DNA from: an uncultured Clostridia bacterium
GTDB lineage: Bacteria; Bacillota; Clostridia; Oscillospirales; Ruminococcaceae
Assembly: GCA_947427325.1 (NCBI GenBank)
Contig: CANEHP010000098.1
Coordinates: 1 to 8,421, forward strand
Reading direction: 5' to 3'
DNA length: 8,421 bases
Shown: positions 1 to 5,266 of the stretch, in pieces
How positions within the stretch are numbered: the first letter of the stretch is position 1
How the letters are laid out: every line of letters begins with the position of its first letter
Program-made: the position numbers and the translations under genes
The notes under the pieces: model-generated
Databases searched by the model: none
The model's input: the letters and a program-made list of their open reading frames with translations, nothing else
Told to the model about the DNA's origin: nothing

Positions 1-54
1 CGGCAAAATTTGCCGAAAAGATGCGTGCCAATTTCTATGAGAACAAGTTCTAAG
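1..54. repeat. End of a MITE-like palindromic element, truncated by window start
   Basis: The reverse complement of this segment matches the left end of the element at 5081-5248. The outermost 16 bases (CTTAGAACTTGTTCTC) are identical, the next few nearly so, and the inner GCAAATTTTG block is shared. It also resembles, in direct orientation, the right end of that element (CGGCAAAATT at its inner edge, CTAAG/CTAAAG at its outer edge). Positions 1-15 form a small palindrome with 7-base arms around a central A, and the downstream copy has an equivalent at 5195-5209. Only one end is visible, so the length and orientation of this copy cannot be given. No coding potential is seen. Confidence 0.75.
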
Positions 55-114
55 CTTTGATATGCAGCATTTTTACACAAAATTACTGTCCTTTGAAAAA
101 ATTATATAACAGTA

Positions 115-150
115 AAAAATTCCGTACGGCTAAAACTGTACGGAATTTTT
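115..150. terminator. Bidirectional intrinsic terminator hairpin
   Basis: The arm at 115-127 (AAAAATTCCGTAC) is perfectly complementary to 138-150 (GTACGGAATTTTT), giving a 13-bp stem with a 10-nt loop. The flanking A and T runs give a short U-rich tail on either strand, so it could stop transcription from both sides. It most likely ends the transcription unit to the left of the window and insulates the promoter at 186-214. The stretch between the repeat end and this hairpin (55-114) is AT-rich and shows nothing else I can support. Confidence 0.85.
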
Positions 151-185
151 CGATTTGTAAACAACTTTATTAACAGCTATCATTA

Positions 186-214
186 TTGACTTTATACCCC
201 ATAAATAGTATAAT
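186..214 (+). promoter_or_regulatory. Sigma-A (housekeeping) promoter for the operon
   Basis: TTGACT (186-191) and TATAAT (209-214) are separated by exactly 17 nt. This is five of six matches to the -35 consensus and a perfect -10, so transcription should begin near 221-222. That leaves a leader of about 118 nt before the GTG at 339. The leader (about 221-338) has no convincing riboswitch or attenuator; AAAGGG at 233-238 could pair with CCCTTT at 290-295, but only across a 51-nt loop. A weaker extended -10 lies at 255-263 (TG, one base, then GATAAT) and could be a secondary start. No clear operator repeat was seen. Confidence 0.85.
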
Positions 215-338
215 AATATTATTAAAATTTCCAAAGGGCTTGCATTTTAAGAATTGTGATAATATTTAAGCGCCGCCTCAACATATTGACCCTTTTCAAA
301 GCTCTTTACAAAAATCCGAACCAAAAGGAAGTGATATT

Positions 339-1694
339 GTGAACGAGGAAGAAAAGCAGAAAAAAATCGAAAAAATAGCCGCCGAAATACTCCAAATGTC
401 AAAAAACAAGCTGCTTGTAAATATGCGGTTTATGGATATGTCCCTCAATAAGATAGCCCCCTCTCCCCGTCCCGATATAACCGCCTGCACCGCCTGCGAC
501 GGCGAGCTTTATGTTTATAATCCCGTACATATTTTAACGGCGTACAGAATTGAGGAAAACGTGCCTGTGCGGAATTTTCTCCATTCCGTTTTTCACTGCG
601 TTTTCAAGCATTTTTTTGTAAACACGCTGATAAATCGGGAGCTGTGGGATCTTTCCTGTGATATAGCGGTGGAAAGCGCAATAAACGACCTTGATCTTCC
701 CTTTTTGAACATTTTGCACTTGGGGGAGCAGATACAGTTTTTTGAGAATTTTAAGAAGAAAATAAATATCGTTTCTGCGGAAAAAATCTACGGCTATTTT
801 CTCGATAAGAAGCTTCCGCCGCAGACAATAGAAAAGCTTTCCGTGCTTTTTAAGGGGGACGACCACCTGCTGTGGTATATGACCGAGGAGCAAAAGGCGG
901 GGCTTAGGCTTTACGGCAGTCTTAGCACGGCGTCGCTGACGCCATTTGAAAAATTGAATATGCTGGCGGAGGGCTGGAGCGGCATTGCCCTTCGTATGCA
1001 GACGGAGCTTGAAGCCTTCGGGAAAAGGCGGGGTACGGAAGCGGGACTGCTTACCCAAAATCTTAAGGAGATAAACCGAGAGCGTTACAACTACACCGAG
1101 TTCCTTAAAAAATTTGCCGTTCGGGGAGAGATTATGAAAATCAATCCCGATGAATTTGACTACAACTTTTACACCTACGGATTAAAGCTTTACGACAATA
1201 TGCCGCTGATCGAGCCTTTGGAGTATAAGGACGTAAAGCGCATACGCGATTTTGTAATAGCCATAGATACCTCCGGCTCTACCTCGGGAGAATTGGTGCA
1301 GACCTTTGTGCAAAAAACCTACAATGTTTTAAAAAGCACCGAAAGCTTTTTCACAAAAATAAATCTCCATATAATTCAGTGCGATGCGGCAATTCAAGAG
1401 GATATAAAGATAACCACACAAGAAGAGTTTGACGATTATTTAAAAAATATGAAGCTGCACGGTTTGGGCGGTACGGATTTTCGCCCTTTATTCAGCTATG
1501 TTAATTCATTGGTTGACAGTGACGAATTTGAAAACCTAAAGGGGCTTATTTATTTTACCGACGGATTCGGGGTTTTCCCCGCCAAAAAGCCGCCCTATGA
1601 CGCCGCTTTTGTTTTTATAGACGATGAAAACGGCAACAATTACAACATACCCTCATGGGCGATTAAGCTTGTGCTCAGAAAGGACGAGATATAA
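339..1694 (+). CDS. VWA-like protein, DUF2201 family (MoxR-associated type), degenerate peptidase-like N-domain
   Basis: This 451-residue protein starts at GTG 339, preceded by AAGGAA (325-330) at 8-nt spacing. The N-terminal part (about residues 15-290) resembles the putative metallopeptidase region of DUF2201 proteins: a helix with H82-x-x-x-H86 and H91, followed by the LWDLSCDIAVE segment at 102-112. The expected HExxH glutamate is a serine here (HSVFH), so peptidase activity is doubtful. The C-terminal part (about 303-451) is a VWA-like fold with a complete metal-ion-dependent adhesion site: D310-T-S-G-S314, T379 in GGTD and D408 in TDG. There is no signal peptide or membrane segment, so it is expected to be cytoplasmic. 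In the wider family such proteins pair with MoxR-type AAA+ ATPases to remodel or activate target proteins; that partner is not in this window. The stop codon overlaps the start of the next gene by 1 nt, which suggests translational coupling. The family call is confident; the biological role is unknown. Confidence 0.87.
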   Translation: MNEEEKQKKIEKIAAEILQMSKNKLLVNMRFMDMSLNKIAPSPRPDITACTACDGELYVYNPVHILTAYRIEENVPVRNFLHSVFHCVFKHFFVNTLINRELWDLSCDIAVESAINDLDLPFLNILHLGEQIQFFENFKKKINIVSAEKIYGYFLDKKLPPQTIEKLSVLFKGDDHLLWYMTEEQKAGLRLYGSLSTASLTPFEKLNMLAEGWSGIALRMQTELEAFGKRRGTEAGLLTQNLKEINRERYNYTEFLKKFAVRGEIMKINPDEFDYNFYTYGLKLYDNMPLIEPLEYKDVKRIRDFVIAIDTSGSTSGELVQTFVQKTYNVLKSTESFFTKINLHIIQCDAAIQEDIKITTQEEFDDYLKNMKLHGLGGTDFRPLFSYVNSLVDSDEFENLKGLIYFTDGFGVFPAKKPPYDAAFVFIDDENGNNYNIPSWAIKLVLRKDEI

Positions 1695-3268
1695 TGCCGG
1701 AATTGTATCAAGACGATCCCCTTTATCTGGCGATTATGAAAAACGACGCCGATAAAATCAGGAAGCTTAAAAGCGGCGGCGCCGTCCTGTCCGACCACAT
1801 AAGGTATATGCTGACCCATGCCGTGGGAAGTACGGCTGTTTTAAACGATTACTCCAAGGCGTGGTTCGGTCATATCGGCGCAGTAAAGAATATGAAGGTC
1901 AAAAGGCTTGTTTCCGTTCTGCGGAATCTGCGGGAAGAGGTTGGTGAGCCTATGTATTATTCGGGAGCGTATAAATGGGAATGGAAAAAAACCTTGTATT
2001 CTTCCGAAATGTTTTCCTGCGTTCTTGATTGCTTTGACAACAGAAAGATACCAAAAAAAACGGTGTGGCGAACTATAATTGACAGCGACTGCGCAGAGCT
2101 TACAGCCATAGCGGCTGAGCACGGCTGGCTTAAAATGCCCAAAAAACGGGACGAAATTATACAGTATGCCGCTGATAACAATAAAACCGAGTGCCTTACA
2201 TATCTGTTGGATTATAAAAATCGCACCGCCGATTTTGCCAAGGAACGGGAAAATGCAGAAAAGAAGCTGATGTATGAGCTTAGCGCAAATCCGGATTCTC
2301 TAACCGAGCTGAAAAAGCAGTGGAGCTTTGGGAGGCAGGAGGACGGGACTCTGATAATCACAAGCTGCAAAAGACCCGAAGGCAGCAGCACCGAAATAAC
2401 CGTTCCCGAAAAAATAGGAAAGGATACCGTTACGGCAATAGGGCACGAAGCCTTTTCCGCCGCCAAAAGCAGGCTGACTCGGGAGCAGCGTGCTTTTCGC
2501 AGCCATATTACGAAGATAACTCTGCCCGATACCATAAAAACAATAGGGATAAGGGCATTTTTAGCCTGTTCCGCTTTAAGGGAGATCAACATTCCCGACG
2601 GCGTAAGGGAAATAAACCAACAAGCTTTCAGCGGCTGCCGTAATCTCGAAGAAATACGCCTGCCCGATTCCGTGGAAAAAATAGACGATTCGGCCTTTTG
2701 CTATTGTGAAAAGCTTACCGGGATAAAAATACCTCAAACTGTGGAACGGCTGGGAGAGAATGCATTTGCAGGGTGTAAAAGTCTTAAAGAAATCAGGCTT
2801 CCGAAAAACCTAAAAGGAATAGGATGTCTGTTTTATGATTGTACCGCTTTAAAGGAAATCGAGCTTCCGAAAGGTGTGGAGGTTCTGACGTCATACTGCT
2901 TTTGCGACTGCGGCAGCTTGGAAAGGATAGTTTTACACAAGGGCTTGAAAAAAATCGAAAAATATACCTTTGCAAACTGCTGCAGCCTAAAGGAGCTGGT
3001 TATTCCCGAGGGAGTGGAGGAAATAGGGGAATTAGCCTTTGCGAACTGTATTATGCTGGAAAGAATTTTTTTGCCGAGGTCGGTGGGAAAAATAAAGAAT
3101 TCCTACTCCAAGGACTTCGCACCGTTCACCGCCTTTTATAATTGCCCTAAGGCTGTCGTGACGGTAAAGAACGGCTCTTATTCGGAAAAATACTGCAAGA
3201 GAAACAAGATACCCTATGAAATTTTGGAGGAAACAAATGACGGAAGCCGAAAAAATAATCGAGCTTGA
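1694..3268 (+). CDS. Leucine-rich repeat (BspA/TpLRR, LRR_5) protein with short ankyrin-like N-terminus
   Basis: This 524-residue protein starts at ATG 1694 within the TAATG junction, with AAAGGA at 1679-1684 as ribosome binding site. Residues 8-34 (DDPLYLAIMKND... onward) look like a worn ankyrin repeat and align with about residue 153 of gene 3, so this paralogue lacks the first 150 or so residues found in genes 3-5. Residues 134-181 are a second ankyrin-like unit ending in KNRTAD, followed by a charged helix (182-210). An atypical entry repeat (236-275) leads into eight 23-residue LRRs (276-458; one is 22 residues), two more than genes 3 and 4 have. A cap ends in SYSEKYCKRNKIPY. No signal peptide or catalytic motif is seen, so it is probably an intracellular binding or adaptor protein. 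It overlaps gene 3 by 32 nt. Its immediate coupling to the VWA gene suggests the closest functional link to it, which is inference. Confidence 0.88.
   Translation: MPELYQDDPLYLAIMKNDADKIRKLKSGGAVLSDHIRYMLTHAVGSTAVLNDYSKAWFGHIGAVKNMKVKRLVSVLRNLREEVGEPMYYSGAYKWEWKKTLYSSEMFSCVLDCFDNRKIPKKTVWRTIIDSDCAELTAIAAEHGWLKMPKKRDEIIQYAADNNKTECLTYLLDYKNRTADFAKERENAEKKLMYELSANPDSLTELKKQWSFGRQEDGTLIITSCKRPEGSSTEITVPEKIGKDTVTAIGHEAFSAAKSRLTREQRAFRSHITKITLPDTIKTIGIRAFLACSALREINIPDGVREINQQAFSGCRNLEEIRLPDSVEKIDDSAFCYCEKLTGIKIPQTVERLGENAFAGCKSLKEIRLPKNLKGIGCLFYDCTALKEIELPKGVEVLTSYCFCDCGSLERIVLHKGLKKIEKYTFANCCSLKELVIPEGVEEIGELAFANCIMLERIFLPRSVGKIKNSYSKDFAPFTAFYNCPKAVVTVKNGSYSEKYCKRNKIPYEILEETNDGSRKNNRA
2519..3067 (+). 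repeat. Eight in-frame 23-residue BspA-type LRRs in gene 2
   Basis: The units follow a pattern like LPxxVxxIxxxAFxxCxxLxxI and occupy residues 276-298, 299-321, 322-344, 345-367, 368-389, 390-412, 413-435 and 436-458. The fifth unit has lost one residue, giving a 22-residue period. Each carries a Cys before the LxxI step, as is usual in TpLRR proteins; that Cys is a buried structural position and not a metal site. Confidence 0.9.
3226..3230 (+). promoter_or_regulatory. Ribosome binding site that fixes the gene 3 start
   Basis: GGAGG lies 6 nt upstream of ATG 3237. An earlier in-frame ATG at 3216 would place this site inside the coding region and has no site of its own. Starting at 3237 also gives an N-terminus (MTEAEKIIELEHSV) that lines up with genes 4 and 5, so 3237 is preferred. 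Confidence 0.8.
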
Positions 3269-5072
3269 ACATTCCGTGCTTTTTGATACTCCCGAAGAGC
3301 TTGACAGAACCTGCAAGCGCTTGGGAAATATAAAGCGCAGCAGTCGTGCTTTGGGGCTTGCCTGTAAATTCAGAGGGTTGGAATGGGCAAAAGCTCTCGT
3401 AAAAAACAATGTTGTTTTCAGATACAGCGATATGAGGGATTGTTTTATCAAGGCTTATGTAACTCCCGACAAAAAGCTGTATTTCAGCCTGCTTGACGAT
3501 TTTATGTTCCCTCTCGTAAAGCCCCATATCCGCTTAAGAGGAATGGCTTACCCCAAAAAAAGCATAAAGGACTGCATAATCGTACCCGATAAAGGCGATC
3601 CCGCCGCTTCCGATAAGGAATTTACCGCCGTTTCCGAGGAGGAAAGGCTTAAATGCGCCGAGTATTTTATCGGGCTTAACGATAAGGAAATATGCGATTT
3701 GCAGAAGCTTTTGTATCTTGCAATAACAAGCTGCGACTTAAGGGTTGCGGAGCTTTTGAGAGAAAAGGGGGTGACCCTTTCTCAAAGCGCCTGCGATATG
3801 CTTACGGGAGAAAAGGAACAGGAACATTATTTCTTTTGGAGTTTTTGCCATATAATAAGGCATATGACGGCGGAAGAATTTATATGGGCAGTTACAGAGC
3901 TGTCAAAGGATTTAGGCGAGGGTAAGACCGTCAACATTTCAACATGGTTTTTGGACAGCTCAAGAAAATATTTTTACGAGCCCAAGGCTTTTGAGTGTAT
4001 TTTAGCATATTTTAACCAAAAAAAGCTTAACAAAAAGAAAACTATGGAGGAAATTATACTCTGCGACAAGCCCGAACTTTTGCCGCTATGCGAAAAGCAC
4101 GGCTGGCTGAAAATGCCGAAAAAGCGTGATGAGCTGATACGGTTTGCCTCCGACAACAAAAAAACTGAGTGTACGGCATGGCTGCTTGAATTTAAAAACC
4201 GCACCGCCGACCTTAAGGCAGAGCGGGAAAGGGCCGAAAAAAAGCTGATGAGACAGCTTAACGCAAAACCCGATTCCATAACCGAATTAAAAAAGGTGTG
4301 GGGGTTTGAGCAGCGGGAGGACGGAGCGGTTGTAATCACGCGCTATAAGGGAAAGCGCACGGAAATCGAAGTACCGGAAAAGATCGGGGACGGAACGGTG
4401 AAGGAAATAGGAGAAACCGCCTTTTCTCCGGATGCCTTGCGAATAAAATCGGAGCACAGGGAATTTTTAACCACCGTAACCAAAATCACCCTACCCGAAA
4501 CAGTGGAAGCCATAGGGAACAGGGCTTTTTATATGTGTAAGGGGTTAACCGAAATCAATATTCCCGATAACGTGAAAAAAATAGGCTCTGATGCCTTTTG
4601 CTACTGCGAAAGTCTTGTAAGCTTAGATATTCCCGCAAGTGTAAGAGGATTAGGGAAAGGAGTGTTTGCAGGCTGTAGGAGCTTGGGCTGTCTTACTCTG
4701 CCTTGCGGAATAACCGAAATAGAAAGCTACAGCTTTTCGGGCTGCGTTTCTTTACAAAATATTGTAATCCCTCCCACTATCAAAAAAATAGGCAAGTGGG
4801 CATTTAACCAATGCGCCTCCCTTGAAGAAGTGATAATTCCCGAGGGTGTTGAAGAAATCGAAATGTATGCCTTTTGGGGATGTACAGGGCTTAAATCCGT
4901 CGTTCTTCCTTTATCCCTTAAAAAAATCAAAAATTATACTCAAAGCGGAAAGACTCCGCAAACGGCTTTTTACAATGCAGAAAATTTAACGGCATCGGTA
5001 ATCGAAAAAAGCTATGCCGAAAAATACTGTAAAAGAAACAATATTCCTTATGAGACTTGCAAGGAGGTATAA
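3237..5072 (+). CDS. Ankyrin-like / BspA leucine-rich repeat protein (paralogue 2)
   Basis: From ATG 3237 this is a 611-residue protein. Residues about 7-62 form a first ankyrin-like unit (TPEELDRTCKRLGN, then ALGLACKFRGLEWAKALVKN). A variable segment follows (about 63-150), then a second ankyrin-like unit at 153-190 (LLYLAITSCDLRVAELLREKG). A third, at 268-325, ends in the shared KNRTAD motif at 320-325. A charged helix, a short beta segment (EDGAVVITRYKGK, 361-373) and an entry repeat (about 379-417) lead into six 23-residue LRRs (418-555). The cap ends in SYAEKYCKRNNIPY. No secretion signal or enzyme motif is present. It is closest to gene 4, including long conserved stretches of DNA from KNRTAD through the first LRR. 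Its last codons contain a strong Shine-Dalgarno sequence that now faces an inserted repeat element in place of gene 4. Function is unknown; a binding or adaptor role is inferred from the architecture. Confidence 0.88.
   Translation: MTEAEKIIELEHSVLFDTPEELDRTCKRLGNIKRSSRALGLACKFRGLEWAKALVKNNVVFRYSDMRDCFIKAYVTPDKKLYFSLLDDFMFPLVKPHIRLRGMAYPKKSIKDCIIVPDKGDPAASDKEFTAVSEEERLKCAEYFIGLNDKEICDLQKLLYLAITSCDLRVAELLREKGVTLSQSACDMLTGEKEQEHYFFWSFCHIIRHMTAEEFIWAVTELSKDLGEGKTVNISTWFLDSSRKYFYEPKAFECILAYFNQKKLNKKKTMEEIILCDKPELLPLCEKHGWLKMPKKRDELIRFASDNKKTECTAWLLEFKNRTADLKAERERAEKKLMRQLNAKPDSITELKKVWGFEQREDGAVVITRYKGKRTEIEVPEKIGDGTVKEIGETAFSPDALRIKSEHREFLTTVTKITLPETVEAIGNRAFYMCKGLTEINIPDNVKKIGSDAFCYCESLVSLDIPASVRGLGKGVFAGCRSLGCLTLPCGITEIESYSFSGCVSLQNIVIPPTIKKIGKWAFNQCASLEEVIIPEGVEEIEMYAFWGCTGLKSVVLPLSLKKIKNYTQSGKTPQTAFYNAENLTASVIEKSYAEKYCKRNNIPYETCKEV
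4488..4901 (+). repeat. Six in-frame 23-residue BspA-type LRRs in gene 3
   Basis: The units occupy residues 418-440, 441-463, 464-486, 487-509, 510-532 and 533-555 of the 611-residue protein, with a strict 23-residue period and no indels. The last unit leads directly into the cap beginning LPLSLKKIKNY. Confidence 0.9.
5061..5068 (+). promoter_or_regulatory. Orphaned Shine-Dalgarno at end of gene 3
   Basis: AAGGAGGT overlaps the last sense codons of gene 3. No gene starts within range: the next start is 5267, about 200 nt away, and the inserted element at 5081-5248 lies between. By analogy with AAGGAG at 7070-7075, which serves gene 5 from inside the end of gene 4, this is probably the original ribosome binding site of gene 4, displaced by the insertion. 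Confidence 0.65.
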
Positions 5073-5080
5073 TACTAATT

Positions 5081-5248
5081 CTTAGAACTTGTTCTCGTAG
5101 GAATGGTGTGCGGATTTTCGAGCAAATTTTGTCAAGGTCAAGGAAAAATTCCGCAGGAATACTCGTGTATTTCAAGGAATTTTGACGCAGTCATCGGCAA
5201 AATTCGCCGAAAATCTGCATACTGATTTTATGTGAACACGCTCTAAAG
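5081..5248. mobile_element. MITE-like palindromic element with terminal inverted repeats
   Basis: The left end (from CTTAGAACTTGTTCTC) and the reverse complement of the right end (from CTTTAGAGCGTGTTCAC) are imperfect inverted repeats of about 50 bp. They are strongest at the outer TTAGA/TCTAA and at the inner block around GATTTTCG and AATTTTG. The centre forms its own hairpin (5137-5186). There is no ORF, transposase or RNA gene, so it would be a non-autonomous element mobilised in trans, if it moves at all. A second copy's end lies at 1-54. A clean target duplication is not evident; an imperfect candidate is GTATAATACTAATT (5067-5080) against GTATAAACGATTTT (5253-5266). The 194-nt gap between genes 3 and 4 is almost entirely this element. 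An alternative is a palindromic intergenic repeat of unknown kind. Confidence 0.75.
5137..5186. other. Internal stem-loop of the repeat element
   Basis: GTCAA plus AAATTCC (from 5137, interrupted by GGA) pair with GGAATTTTGAC at 5176-5186. Inside these, GAATAC and GTATTC-like arms close on a TCGT loop. Together with the flanking terminal repeats, nearly the whole element could fold as one long hairpin in the operon transcript. There is no T-tract directly after it, so it does not look like a standard terminator. Confidence 0.6.
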
Positions 5249-5266
5249 AACAGTATAAACGATTTT

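Noticed and set aside
215..338. Riboswitch or attenuator in the operon leader
   Set aside because: Only a weak long-range pairing (233-238 with 290-295) is seen, with no known aptamer motif and no terminator-like hairpin before the start codon.
534..1058. Long reverse-strand open frame opposite the VWA-like gene
   Set aside because: It lies wholly inside gene 1, has no ribosome binding site context or recognisable domain, and gene 1 has strong family motifs in its own frame.
2212..2592. Reverse-strand and alternate-frame open frames across the LRR regions (also 2839-3141, 3032-3527, 6355-6696, 7489-7869)
   Set aside because: These are shadows produced by the repetitive LRR and ankyrin-like coding sequence; their products are low-complexity or basic, with no family resemblance, and the forward genes are clear.
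2519..3067. DNA-level tandem repeat or CRISPR-like array in the LRR regions
   Set aside because: The period of about 69 bp is in-frame protein repeat structure with divergent DNA; there are no identical repeats separated by unique spacers.
3216..3236. Upstream in-frame ATG as start of gene 3
   Set aside because: The only good ribosome binding site (3226-3230) lies downstream of it, and the extra seven residues have no counterpart in the paralogues.
5137..5186. Central hairpin of the element as an intrinsic terminator
   Set aside because: No U-rich tract follows the stem, and operon continuity to the coupled downstream genes argues against efficient termination.
5073..5266. Independent promoter for genes 4-5 inside the element
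   Set aside because: TTGACG at 5182-5187 has no -10 at a suitable distance, and TATAAA at 5254-5259 is too close to the ATG with no -35, so no promoter is supported.
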